The notes under the pieces are model-generated. The model saw only the letters and a list, made by a program, of their open reading frames with translations. It did no database searches and had not been told where the DNA came from. Made by a program: the position numbers and the translations under genes. Positions 45,255-54,645 of a stretch of 64,000 nucleotides of DNA are shown one piece after another; position 1 is the stretch's first letter, and every line of letters begins with the position of its first letter. Source of the stretch: Rickettsiales bacterium (lineage in GTDB: Bacteria > Bacteroidota > Bacteroidia > Cytophagales > Cyclobacteriaceae). The stretch is from assembly GCA_002729235.1 (NCBI GenBank), contig PBTY01000055.1, positions 141,983-205,982 of the forward strand. The letters are read 5' to 3'.

Positions 45255-47517
45255 TGATTCTGAGTTTTGCAAAACTTAGTAATAGGGTTTTTTCACCAAC
45301 AGTTTCAAAGTCCACACGGGCCTTTCTGTTAGCTCCATCTGCATCTATAACGGAAACAGTTCCAAATCCGAATTTTGGATGCTCTACCTTCATTCCTTCA
45401 GTCAAACCAGAAGTATCGCTTGGTTTGAAATCAGGACTTGGTTGATGTTTCGGTGCAGATGCAAATTTTCTGTTGCTCTTGTCTTTTTGTAAGTTGTTGA
45501 CAAAGTTTTTGGTCACATAACTCTCCGCCGAGCTCAATGGTGCAGTGCTGGAGAATTTGCGATTTACTTTGATGTATTGAGGATCCACCTCTTCAATGAA
45601 TCGACTTGGTTCACATGCTTTTAGTCGTCCAAACCGATACCTGTTAAGAGCATAACTTAAATGCAGCTTTTCCTTAGCTCGTGTAATGGCTACATAGAAC
45701 AAACGTCTTTCTTCTTCCAGGTCAGCTCGGCTACTCAGCATCATTTGAGAAGGGAAAAGTTCTTCCTCCATACCCACGATGTAGACATATTTGAATTCCA
45801 ACCCCTTAGCCATGTGAATGGTCATCAAAGTGATGGCTTCTTCCGGGTTGGCATTTCGATCCTCGTCGGTTAATAGCGTTACCTCTTGAAGGAATGCAGC
45901 CAGACTTTTGTCCTCACGCTCCTGATCATCAGTAAACTCTTTGATAGCGTTGAGCAATTCCTGAACGTTCTCGTACCGGCTCATTCCCTCAATGGTCTTG
46001 TCAGCATAGAGTTCTTTCAGTAGACCCGAGTTTTTTGCCACCAGTGCTGCAGTATCATAAGCATCTTTCTTCTCTGAAGTCAATCTGAAGCTCTTGATCA
46101 AGTTGACATATTCTTCTACTTGATTGCCACCACGACCACCTACATAGGTGGTAGCATTGGTCATGATGTCCCAAAGTGGTTTCTCATTCTCCGCAGAGGC
46201 TACGACTAGTTTTTCTATCGTTCCAGGGCCGATTCCACGTTTGGGAAGGTTGATGGAGCGCCTCATCGCTTGCTCATCATTTGGATTCACAATGAATCGT
46301 AGATAAGCGATCAAGTCCTTAATTTCTTTGCGCTGATAGAACGAAAGTCCTCCAACTACTCGATACTTTAAGTTATTTCTTCTGAGGGCTTCTTCCATCG
46401 CCCTGGATTGACTGTTTGTGCGATATAAGATGGCAAAGTCGTTGTTGCTCGACTGGGTTTGCATCTTGGTTTCAAAGATGGAGGAGGCGATCAATTTTCC
46501 TTCTTCATTGTCGGAGGTTGCTTTGATTAACTCAATTAAGTCTCCGTCTTTATTATCTGTCCAAACGTTCTTTTTGAGCTGCGCTTTGTTCTTGTTGATG
46601 ACTGAGTTGGCAGCTTGTACGATGTTTTTCGTAGAGCGATAGTTCTGCTCCAATTTAATCACTTTGAGATCAGGATAATCCCTTTCGAAATTGAGGATGT
46701 TTTGGATATCAGCTCCACGGAAGGCATAAATGCTTTGAGCATCATCGCCTACTACAGCGATATTTTGTCGAACAGCAGCAAGTCGTTTCGCAATCAAATA
46801 CTGCGAGATGTTCGTATCCTGAAACTCGTCAATTAATAGGTAGTGGAAGCGATGTTGGTATTTATTCAATACATCTGGATGCTCTTGAAATAAGACGTTA
46901 GTGTTGAATAAAAGGTCATCAAAATCCATGGCGCCGGCATTGAAACAGCGAGTCACATAGGCCTGATATAGCTTGCCCATTTCTGGACGCATGTTGGACG
47001 CATCGTCTTCAGCATAGATTGGATTGTTAATATAATCTCTCCAGGAGACCAACCTGTTTTTCGCCGCAGAGATCCGGTTGTAAACTACATTGGCTTTATA
47101 CAGTTTATCATCGAGATTCTTTTCCTTCACAATTTGCTTGATCAGGGTTTTTGAATCGTCCGTATCGTAAATGGTGAAGTTGCTGGGGTAACCCAACTTA
47201 GAAGCTTCCGATCTGAGGATTCTAGCAAATACCGAGTGGAAGGTGCCCATGTAGAGGTTTTTTGCCTCGTTTCCCACGATCTTCTCAATCCGATCTCTCA
47301 TTTCACGAGCAGCTTTGTTGGTAAACGTTAGCGCCATAATGTTGAAAGGATCTACGTTGTGATGCCGCATCAGATGTGCGATTCTGTAGGTCAAAACCCG
47401 TGTCTTTCCAGAACCAGCACCTGCTATCAGCATGGTGGGGCCTTCTGTGTTTACTACGCCTTCTCGCTGTGGGGGATTGAGTTCGTTGAGATAGTCTGCC
47501 TGCACTTCACTTGCCAT
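45244..47517 (-). CDS. pcrA: ATP-dependent DNA helicase PcrA/UvrD
   Basis: Superfamily 1A 3'-5' helicase for repair and replication restart, 757 residues. Walker A is GAGSGKT, motif Ia TFTNKAAREM, DEFQDT (motif II), GDDAQSIYAFRGA (III), LMTIHMAKGLEFKYVYIVG (V) and VAITRAKEKL (VI). The C-terminal 50 residues (MKVEHPKFGFGTVSVID) form the Tudor-like RNA-polymerase-binding domain seen in PcrA/UvrD. A -7-like TAGATTTG (complement 47522..47529) lies just before the ATG; if used, the mRNA would be nearly leaderless. Confidence 0.96.
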   Translation of the reverse strand: MASEVQADYLNELNPPQREGVVNTEGPTMLIAGAGSGKTRVLTYRIAHLMRHHNVDPFNIMALTFTNKAAREMRDRIEKIVGNEAKNLYMGTFHSVFARILRSEASKLGYPSNFTIYDTDDSKTLIKQIVKEKNLDDKLYKANVVYNRISAAKNRLVSWRDYINNPIYAEDDASNMRPEMGKLYQAYVTRCFNAGAMDFDDLLFNTNVLFQEHPDVLNKYQHRFHYLLIDEFQDTNISQYLIAKRLAAVRQNIAVVGDDAQSIYAFRGADIQNILNFERDYPDLKVIKLEQNYRSTKNIVQAANSVINKNKAQLKKNVWTDNKDGDLIELIKATSDNEEGKLIASSIFETKMQTQSSNNDFAILYRTNSQSRAMEEALRRNNLKYRVVGGLSFYQRKEIKDLIAYLRFIVNPNDEQAMRRSINLPKRGIGPGTIEKLVVASAENEKPLWDIMTNATTYVGGRGGNQVEEYVNLIKSFRLTSEKKDAYDTAALVAKNSGLLKELYADKTIEGMSRYENVQELLNAIKEFTDDQEREDKSLAAFLQEVTLLTDEDRNANPEEAITLMTIHMAKGLEFKYVYIVGMEEELFPSQMMLSSRADLEEERRLFYVAITRAKEKLHLSYALNRYRFGRLKACEPSRFIEEVDPQYIKVNRKFSSTAPLSSAESYVTKNFVNNLQKDKSNRKFASAPKHQPSPDFKPSDTSGLTEGMKVEHPKFGFGTVSVIDADGANRKARVDFETVGEKTLLLSFAKLRIIED

Positions 47518-47623
47518 CCTGCAAATCTAATAGTATCAACTTAGATCTGCCTTTGTGATTCGGAGAAATGCATCTCAAAATTTCAGATCGAAATCATTTT
47601 GATTGCTGGTTCGTTATATTCCT

Positions 47624-48358
47624 ATGATCTCGCCTCCTAAGTCGCTCATTTATTTTGGTTTACTTCTTTTGGCTGCTTCGGCTTCTGCTCAATATTATTT
47701 TCTTGGGACAGCAGGAAATATGCCTAATGGATGTATCCAGTTGACACCTGATGAGCCTTATGCCGAAGGGCTCGCCTACAATTATCAAAAACTCGATTTG
47801 ACCAGATATTTCGAAATACAGTTTGACATCTATCTTGGTGATAAGGATGCTGGCGCTGACGGTATAACCTTTGTGGTGCACAATGATGTGCGAGGTTATG
47901 AAGCATTCGGTCAGTGGGGAGAGTGCATGGGTTATGGCCGGTTTAATCCGTATTCACCTGGGAACTCCATTGATCCGTCTGTGGCAGTAGAGTTCGATAC
48001 CTATCCCAATCGCTATCAGAATGATCCGTTATGCGATCATGTGGCCTATTTAGAAAACGGTGTAAGCAGGCATGAAGTCTATTGGAACAACGATGATTCC
48101 GACTACAACATGGAAGACGATCGATTACATGATTTTCGTTTTCGGTGGAATCCAGAATCGAAATTGCTACAGGTATTTTGGGATGGACAGGTAGTAGTAG
48201 AGACAGAAAGAGATCTGATCAATGATGTTTTTGATGGAGAAACTCAGGTGATCTGGGGATTTACAGCAAGTACCGGACGCGCACATAACTTGCAATATTT
48301 CTGCTTAAGGCGAATGGTTTACAACTTGCCTACAGAAGGAAGCGATAGAAGTGGTTGA
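47624..48358 (+). CDS. L-type (legume-like) lectin domain protein
   Basis: A 244-residue exported protein from ATG 47624, signal peptide to about residue 22 (LLAASASA-Q). The lectin-fold pattern is visible: FEIQFDIYLGDKDAGADGIT then FVVHND, SVAVEFDTYPN, and VIWGFTASTGRAHNLQ, as in bacterial L-type lectins. Carbohydrate binding is expected. There is no attached catalytic or cadherin domain and no T9SS tail, unlike many Bacteroidota relatives. The 3' end overlaps a possible small minus-strand gene. Confidence 0.8.
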   Translation: MISPPKSLIYFGLLLLAASASAQYYFLGTAGNMPNGCIQLTPDEPYAEGLAYNYQKLDLTRYFEIQFDIYLGDKDAGADGITFVVHNDVRGYEAFGQWGECMGYGRFNPYSPGNSIDPSVAVEFDTYPNRYQNDPLCDHVAYLENGVSRHEVYWNNDDSDYNMEDDRLHDFRFRWNPESKLLQVFWDGQVVVETERDLINDVFDGETQVIWGFTASTGRAHNLQYFCLRRMVYNLPTEGSDRSG

Positions 48359-48503
48359 GTACCACCAACAATAGAAATCCGACTAGAACGCCTATTTCTA
48401 ACACAAGAAGGATGTTTTTCCAGTTTGGTTTATCCTTTTTCACAAGATTCTCACTAGTGCTGTACAATGGTTGATGTTTAAAGTCTCTTTTAAAGAGCAA
48501 CAA
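48330..48503 (-). CDS. Possible small single-helix membrane protein
   Basis: An open frame of 57 codons on the minus strand, starting at TTG 48503 (or GTG 48443 for 37 codons). The sequence has a polar basic start (KRDFKHQPLY), then KKDKPNWKN and one membrane helix ILLVLEIGVLVGFLLLVVLN with a short basic end. The positive-inside pattern and helix quality are better than chance, but there is no ATG. It fills the gap between the lectin and the second sulfotransferase. Confidence 0.4.
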   Translation of the reverse strand: MLLFKRDFKHQPLYSTSENLVKKDKPNWKNILLVLEIGVLVGFLLLVVLNHFYRFLL

Positions 48504-48631
48504 ATTAAAAGAATATTACCGAATTATTAACCCGACTTAATGGCTAAAAAATCGTAAAACTCACATTTTCGAATGAATTATTAGCCCTTTCGATGGTTTC
48601 AGGTAAGAAATGAAAGTGATAGATTCGCACC

Positions 48632-49441
48632 ATGAGCTCTGGAAAGATGGTGTATTTTCATGTAGGTTTAGGTAAAACGGGATCCACATTTTTGCAGCAG
48701 GAGGTTTTTCCTAAGTTCGATGGAATACACTATGTTGGTCCACAGCAATATAAAAAAGTAGCCAGGATTGTTTCTCAATCACGTCAATCCAAGATTTTAG
48801 TCTCCAGGGAGTTTGATAAGCAATTAGAGGAAGAGCTAAGATCTTTTTGTGAGCAAATTTCCAATGTGAAGGTGATTGTTTGCTTTAGGCGACAGGATGA
48901 GTGGATGGCTTCCCAGTACCGCAGACGTGTGAAAAATGGCTGGTTGATGTCTTTCCATGAATTCATTGATGTGGAGAAGAATACTGGATATTGGAAAGCG
49001 GAGGAGCTCTTTTATCAACCAAAAGTGGAGTTGATCCGATCCATCACGGGAAATGATCCTTTGGTGTTGGTATATGATGAACTCCGAGATGATCCACAAG
49101 CCTATTTGAAGCGTATTTCTGATTTTATTGGAATCAAGCTACCTCAAAATATTTCCTTCAAACCTCGTCATCGATCATTTAGCGACAAGCAGTTGATTGT
49201 ACTGCAGACATTTTGCCGAAAGTTTGTGAAGTCTGTCCCCAGAGGCCGATCCAATAAATTAGTGCATTGGTTGCTCTATCGGCCAGTTTGGTTTTTTTAT
49301 CATATAGTGTTGTACGCTGCGAAGTTTATTCCCTGGAGTCTGATCTCACGAAAGGAGTTGATTATATCAGATGAATTGGAGGCGGTGAAACGGTTTTTTG
49401 AGGAAGATTGGAAGAAAGTTGTCTATAATTCAATCAGTTAA
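48632..49441 (+). CDS. Sulfotransferase-like P-loop protein
   Basis: A 269-residue protein. The N-terminal loop YFHVGLGKTGSTFLQQEV and a later VIVCFRRQDEWMASQYRRRV match the sulfotransferase family PAPS-binding loops. The C-terminus carries a hydrophobic, basic stretch (RPVWFFYHIVLYAAKFIPWS) that could bind the membrane. It stands away from the glycan cluster at 27-32 kb and shares little sequence with the sulfotransferase there. Substrate unknown. Confidence 0.72.
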   Translation: MSSGKMVYFHVGLGKTGSTFLQQEVFPKFDGIHYVGPQQYKKVARIVSQSRQSKILVSREFDKQLEEELRSFCEQISNVKVIVCFRRQDEWMASQYRRRVKNGWLMSFHEFIDVEKNTGYWKAEELFYQPKVELIRSITGNDPLVLVYDELRDDPQAYLKRISDFIGIKLPQNISFKPRHRSFSDKQLIVLQTFCRKFVKSVPRGRSNKLVHWLLYRPVWFFYHIVLYAAKFIPWSLISRKELIISDELEAVKRFFEEDWKKVVYNSIS

Positions 49442-49517
49442 GTCGAAAAAGGAAATCCGGGTTTTGAATTTTTAAGGAAAAGATATTCTTTTGAAGTCTA
49501 ACCTTAAACTAACCATA

Positions 49518-51386
49518 ATGATCATCAAGAAACCTATTCTGGGTATTCTATTGACCCTATTTATTGTTTTTATTGTCAAAGCTCAAGACAAAATCAAATT
49601 CGGTAAAGTGTCCGACGATTTATTGGAAATGGAATACTATGAGAGGGATTCCACAGCAGAGGCTGTTATTCTTAGCGATATCGGACACTATGATAAAGTA
49701 TCCTTTAATTTCTACCGACACCTTAGAGTGAAAATTCTAAAAACCTCAGGTACCAAATGGGGCAACTGGACTTTTAATGTTCCTTCAAAAGGTAATATTG
49801 AAGGTTGGGTATACAACCTTGAAAATGGGGAAGTAGTCAAGGAGAAATTACGAAACTCTTCGATCTATGAAGAAGAGCTTGTTGAAGACTATATTGTTTA
49901 CAAGGTTTTCATGCCAAACATAAAAGTGGGTTCTGTATTCGAAATAAGGTATTCGATTCCAACTGTACCCTTTGAATGGAGGTTTCAGGAGGAGATACCT
50001 GTGGTATATAGCGAGCTGAAGTTGGATCAGTCAGAGTATCTTAATTACAGCATCAATTCTGTTGGGTTTGCACCTATTGAGACCGTTGAGTGGGGGCGTC
50101 ATTGGATTGCTCGTGATATGCCTGCTTTTGAAAAGGAACCCTATATGAGACATTATAGCAACTACATTACCAAGTTTGAAATAGAGCTCAAATCTGTTCA
50201 GATTCCTGGGGTTTTGTATCGCACCTATACTACCTCATGGGAAAGAGTAGGTGGTTATTTTGATAACAATGAATATGTAGGTGGTGTATTTAGAAATTCC
50301 ATGTTCCTCAACGAATTTGCTAAATCTGTAAAAGACCTGGATATATCCATGGAAGAAAAAATTGATACAGCATACAATTACATTAAAGACAATATCAAAT
50401 GGAATGGAAATGTTACTTTGTATGCCAATAACGATTACCGTAAAGGATTCCTGACAGAGCATTCGGGCAACTCTGCAGAGATCAATTTGCTACTCACCTC
50501 ATTGCTTATGAAAATGGATTTACCTGCTGCTGCGGTATTACTCTCTACCAGGAGTAATGGGGTTTTAAATCCGCGTATTCCTTCCATCAATAAATTAGAT
50601 TATGTCTTGGCTATGGTCAAAACGGAGGAAGGTTCAATTTTATTGGATGCGACTGATGATGATTTGCAACCAGGTTATATAGCTGAAAGAAGTATCAATG
50701 GCAGAGGAAGATGGTTTGATAAGGATTATACTGGTTGGGTTGATTTGGATCCTAAGGGCCCAATTTTGAAGTCGAGTTATTTAATCAATGTGAAACAATT
50801 GGATGGTGAGTATAAAGCCACCATTCAGTCTAAGTTTTCGGATTATAGCTATTTGCGCTGGAAAGATGATTTTGAAGAAGAGGGCTCTGAAGCTGCATAT
50901 ACGGCCTCTATTGAGAGTGACTTTCCAGGTATGATTGTGGAAGAATATTCTAATGAGATCGATAAAGAAGGTATGAACGCAAGTGAGAGCCTGGAAGTGG
51001 ATATCACCGAACTTGTAGATGACCTGGGAGATGAGGTTTATCTTCCTACCATATTTGTGAAAGAACTCAAAAATCCTTTCAATAAGCCGGATCGTAAGAA
51101 CCCTATTGATTTCACCTTACCAATTACTGAACAGTATTTTATGACTTATGAATTGGAAGGAGGGTACGTGGTGAGTTCAATGCCCGAATCTGTTCGATTT
51201 GCATTACCTGAGGACGGTGGAGATTTCCTGTTTATTTGCAATGCTGTTGGAAATAAGATACAGGTGCAGTGTAAGATCAATATTAAAAAGGCTTATTTCC
51301 TAGAAACCCAATATCCATTTATTCAATCATTTTATACTGAAATGATCAATAAATTGACTGAATCCATCCAAATCAATAAGACATGA
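49518..51386 (+). CDS. DUF3857/transglutaminase-like protein, catalytic Cys lost
   Basis: A 622-residue exported protein (signal peptide to residue 23, VKAQ) with an N-terminal DUF3857 domain and a transglutaminase-like core. Where active members have GDC and a NH, this one reads HSGNSAEINLLL and LDYVLAM, so the Cys and His are missing. It is thus a probable non-catalytic partner. ATG 49518 gives the compact signal peptide. Its stop overlaps the next gene's ATG (ATGA), which encodes a related protein with the full triad. Confidence 0.8.
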   Translation: MIIKKPILGILLTLFIVFIVKAQDKIKFGKVSDDLLEMEYYERDSTAEAVILSDIGHYDKVSFNFYRHLRVKILKTSGTKWGNWTFNVPSKGNIEGWVYNLENGEVVKEKLRNSSIYEEELVEDYIVYKVFMPNIKVGSVFEIRYSIPTVPFEWRFQEEIPVVYSELKLDQSEYLNYSINSVGFAPIETVEWGRHWIARDMPAFEKEPYMRHYSNYITKFEIELKSVQIPGVLYRTYTTSWERVGGYFDNNEYVGGVFRNSMFLNEFAKSVKDLDISMEEKIDTAYNYIKDNIKWNGNVTLYANNDYRKGFLTEHSGNSAEINLLLTSLLMKMDLPAAAVLLSTRSNGVLNPRIPSINKLDYVLAMVKTEEGSILLDATDDDLQPGYIAERSINGRGRWFDKDYTGWVDLDPKGPILKSSYLINVKQLDGEYKATIQSKFSDYSYLRWKDDFEEEGSEAAYTASIESDFPGMIVEEYSNEIDKEGMNASESLEVDITELVDDLGDEVYLPTIFVKELKNPFNKPDRKNPIDFTLPITEQYFMTYELEGGYVVSSMPESVRFALPEDGGDFLFICNAVGNKIQVQCKINIKKAYFLETQYPFIQSFYTEMINKLTESIQINKT

Positions 51387-53233
51387 TAAGGGGAGTTATT
51401 TGTTTCTTTTTGGCTTTCAACTCCTTTGGATTGTCCGCTCAGGAATTTGCCAGAATTAAGGAATCAAGGACCGTTTACACGATAAACTCTCCGAAGAGTG
51501 CCACAATTAGCTACAATCATGAAGTAGAAGTTTTTGAAGAGCGAGGCCTTCCTAGTAGTCTTATTGTTGAGCAATTGGGTGATTATATAGGCATCGGAAA
51601 GGTGAGTCTAACTATTCTGGATGCTTCAGGCAATAAGGTTCGTAAATTATCCAAGTCGGATGGAGTAAATATGGCAGTGAATGAGTCGTTTGAAATTGAC
51701 GACTCTAAAATCTTCTATTTGGATCCTGAGTGGGAGATTTATCCCTTCACAGCACTTATTGAATATGAAATAGATTATAGCGGATTTACAGCCCTTCCTA
51801 CCTGGAGTCCTCGTCTGGATTACAATGTTTCAGTAAATCATTCCTCAGTGGAAGTGTTTTACTCATCAGAAATGTCTGTAAAATTGGTACCACTCCAGGG
51901 ACTGGATGATGGAATTGAAATTTCTGGAGACCCTAAATACATCGGTCGAAAATGGGAAGTGAATGATTTGAAAGAATATTTGAATTTACCGTTTAGCAAG
52001 GCAATCTCTGAAGCTACTCCGAAGCTAATGGTCGTACCATCAGCTTTTGAATTAGATGGTAAACCTGGAAGAATGGATTCATGGGTTTCATTTGGAGATT
52101 GGTTCTATGATCTTAACACGGATCTGGGTGAGTTGTCAGATAAAACAAAAATTGAAATAACTACTCTTGCTAACTCCAGTTCGAATAAGCGTGAGACCGT
52201 CGAGAAGGTATTTAAGTACATGCAGTCAAGAACTCGATATATTTCCATTCAGCTTGGAATTGGAGGATTCAGGTCATTACCGATTGATTTCGTGGATGCA
52301 AAGGGCTACGGCGATTGTAAGGCATTGTCTACGTATACGAAATCTATGTTGGAATACCTCGGTATTAAGTCAAACTATGTGCTTGCCAATGCTGGACCAG
52401 AAATGTACAAGGTAAACCAAACAATACCGAGTAATCAGTTTAATCACGTACTACTAGCGACTATTTTGGAAGAGGATACCATCTGGATGGAGTGTACAGA
52501 TCAGATGGTTCCTATAGATTATTCCGGCTCCTTCACTGATAATAGAAAGGTTCTCTGGATTGAGAAAGGCAATAGCAAAATAATCCAGACACCTGAATAT
52601 ACCTTTGAGGATAACGTGGAAAAACGGACCGTTGAGGTAAGGTTATATGATGATCAATCTGCTTTACTAAATGTCGGCTTGACGAAACAAGGAGTGTTTT
52701 ATGATGATGCAAGATCTTATCAGAGCATGACAGATGTGGATCTTAAAAATTACAATCACAGACGCTGGCCATTCAAAGATTATGAAGTGAGTGATTTTAA
52801 CTTTTCTCATGAAGAATCTGAGACTACACTGGAGGAGTCTATGCAAGTATGGGTACGCGGGTTTCATAAACAAGTTAAAGATCGCTTAATAATCAAGGCG
52901 GGAGTCCTCGGTGAAAACTTTGTTATTACCAACACAGATTCGGCCAATGCCTATGTGGAAATTAAACGAGCTTCAACTACTCAGGACGAGTACATGATTA
53001 AGATTCCTGAAGGATTTATTCTTGGAGGAAGTATTGAACCGGTCTCCATTGATAACAAATATGGTACCTATGAATTATCAGTGACCAAGAGCGATGATCA
53101 GGCATTAATTACTAGAAAACTGGTGTTGAAAAAAGGAGAATATGAGGGGGGAGACTTCTTTGAATTTAAAGAGTTCATTGATGATGTACGGAAGGCAGAT
53201 AATACTAAGCTGATGCTTCGGACGAAGACTTGA
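51383..53233 (+). CDS. DUF3857/transglutaminase-core protein with intact triad
   Basis: A 616-residue exported protein; signal peptide to residue 19 (FGLSA-Q). DUF3857 covers the N-terminal 200 residues; the transglutaminase core has Cys312 in GYGDCKALS, His355 in QFNHVLL and Asp373 in ECTDQ, the papain-like triad. The last 150 residues are strand-rich. Bacteroidota often carry such pairs; the acceptor is unknown. It is coupled to its non-catalytic relative upstream by a four-base overlap. Confidence 0.85.
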   Translation: MIRGVICFFLAFNSFGLSAQEFARIKESRTVYTINSPKSATISYNHEVEVFEERGLPSSLIVEQLGDYIGIGKVSLTILDASGNKVRKLSKSDGVNMAVNESFEIDDSKIFYLDPEWEIYPFTALIEYEIDYSGFTALPTWSPRLDYNVSVNHSSVEVFYSSEMSVKLVPLQGLDDGIEISGDPKYIGRKWEVNDLKEYLNLPFSKAISEATPKLMVVPSAFELDGKPGRMDSWVSFGDWFYDLNTDLGELSDKTKIEITTLANSSSNKRETVEKVFKYMQSRTRYISIQLGIGGFRSLPIDFVDAKGYGDCKALSTYTKSMLEYLGIKSNYVLANAGPEMYKVNQTIPSNQFNHVLLATILEEDTIWMECTDQMVPIDYSGSFTDNRKVLWIEKGNSKIIQTPEYTFEDNVEKRTVEVRLYDDQSALLNVGLTKQGVFYDDARSYQSMTDVDLKNYNHRRWPFKDYEVSDFNFSHEESETTLEESMQVWVRGFHKQVKDRLIIKAGVLGENFVITNTDSANAYVEIKRASTTQDEYMIKIPEGFILGGSIEPVSIDNKYGTYELSVTKSDDQALITRKLVLKKGEYEGGDFFEFKEFIDDVRKADNTKLMLRTKT

Positions 53234-53312
53234 TGAGCTTAATTGCTTACTAATCCCCACTAATTATATTTAGCAGTTATATACAATATAGGCAACTTAA
53301 AACATAAACTGA

Positions 53313-53798
53313 ATGCCTCCTTTTTTGAAGTATTTAGCAGGAGCAACAACTGCAATTGTGCTAGGAATTCTTTTACTGAATCGATCAGCCAAAACGAAGG
53401 AAGAATTTATTAAAATCGAAGGTGCCGTAACATATTTTGACAAACAGTTTGAAAACCTTCCAACAAGAGATTTAGGCAAATACAGGTATCTCGTAATTGG
53501 TGGAACTAGTAGGGTATTTGAGATATTTATTGGGAACGAACCCGGTGATTTCAGTCCAGAATTTGAACGCATGGACGAACTAACAATCGGAGATACGGTA
53601 ACTCTTTACTACGATGATAACTCGTATACAGAAGGCCAACTGGTAAACAATCTGGCAAGATTTATTGACCGAGATAAAGAACCAATTTTTATAGAAAGCT
53701 CAAAAACTGATAAAACACTCGGCTACATTGTAGTGGGACTTGGTTTTGCATTGGTAATAGTCATTTTAACCCTGAAGAAAATAGGGAAAATAGATTAA
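53313..53798 (+). CDS. Two-helix membrane protein (DUF3592-like)
   Basis: A 161-residue protein with membrane helices near residues 6-23 and 138-155 and a soluble middle domain (EGAVTYFDKQFENLP, then GDTVTLYYDDNSY). The order helix-domain-helix and the phrase IGDTVTLYYD recall DUF3592-type proteins, but the match is loose. No neighbour explains it. Confidence 0.55.
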   Translation: MPPFLKYLAGATTAIVLGILLLNRSAKTKEEFIKIEGAVTYFDKQFENLPTRDLGKYRYLVIGGTSRVFEIFIGNEPGDFSPEFERMDELTIGDTVTLYYDDNSYTEGQLVNNLARFIDRDKEPIFIESSKTDKTLGYIVVGLGFALVIVILTLKKIGKID

Positions 53799-53849
53799 TG
53801 GCCTGTATCTAATAATCTTTATTGAAGAGGACTCCATTAAGCAGCAGGT

Positions 53850-53885
53850 AAATGAAACTTTTCATTTGGTGACAACACCAAATGA
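53850..53885. other. Two overlapping, mutually exclusive inverted repeats
   Basis: AAATGAAA-CT-TTTCATTT (53850..53867) and TCATTTGGTG-ACAA-CACCAAATGA (53862..53885) share the segment TCATTT. Either hairpin can form but not both. No T-run follows on either strand. It lies between two convergent genes, where simple terminators would be expected. Confidence 0.5.
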
Positions 53886-53921
53886 GGCGAATAAACTATC
53901 AAGTTTCTAACCTGGTGATAT

Positions 53922-54458
53922 TCACCCCATCCTTTCCAACAGCTTCTCAAATTGTTCTTCGATGATTAACTCATCATGCTGCTTCTGTGATAAGAAACCT
54001 TCCTCCACGCTGTGATCAATAAACGCAAAGAATTTGTCGAAGTAACCTGCTGTGTTGAGGAAAGCACAGGGTTTGTTGTGATAACCAATCTGGTGCCAGG
54101 TAAACACCTCAATGATTTCTTCCATCGTGCCAATGCCACCAGGTAATGCCACAAACCCATCAGATAAGTTAGCCATCATTGCTTTGCGCTCGTGCATGGT
54201 TTTGACGATGTGTAGCTCTGTGAGTCCATTATGACCTACTTCCCATTCCATAAGTTTCTCGGGAATCACGCCAATAACTTTGCCGCCATGTTCCAAAGCA
54301 GCATCAGCTACCACACCCATCAGACCTACTTTTCCGCCACCATAGACTACTTCTATGCCTCTTTCAGCTAATAGTTTGCCTACTTGATAGGCTTCTTCTT
54401 TGTAAATGGGGTTGTTTCCGGCACTGGAACCGCAAAATATGGCTAGTCTTTGGATCAT
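53922..54458 (-). CDS. LOG family protein (TIGR00730)
   Basis: A 178-residue Rossmann-fold protein. The start IFCGSSAGNNPIY and the motif PGGIGTMEEIIEVFTWHQIG (PGGxGTxxE) identify the LOG family, cytokinin riboside 5'-monophosphate phosphoribohydrolases in plants; bacterial members cleave nucleoside monophosphates. Normal length. It stands alone on the minus strand. Confidence 0.92.
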   Translation of the reverse strand: MIQRLAIFCGSSAGNNPIYKEEAYQVGKLLAERGIEVVYGGGKVGLMGVVADAALEHGGKVIGVIPEKLMEWEVGHNGLTELHIVKTMHERKAMMANLSDGFVALPGGIGTMEEIIEVFTWHQIGYHNKPCAFLNTAGYFDKFFAFIDHSVEEGFLSQKQHDELIIEEQFEKLLERMG

Positions 54459-54645
54459 GATGTTTAATATTTACCCGGAGGTATTTATAAGTTATTCTTG
54501 ATAGGTAGATTCCTATTTTAGGTCACTCCATATCACTATCAACGTAGTTGATTTTTCAAAACTAGGTAATAGTTTGTTTTCAAGTATCATCAAACAATTA
54601 TGGACTTGCTAACATTGTACTACTAACAACAGAATAAAACTCGAT

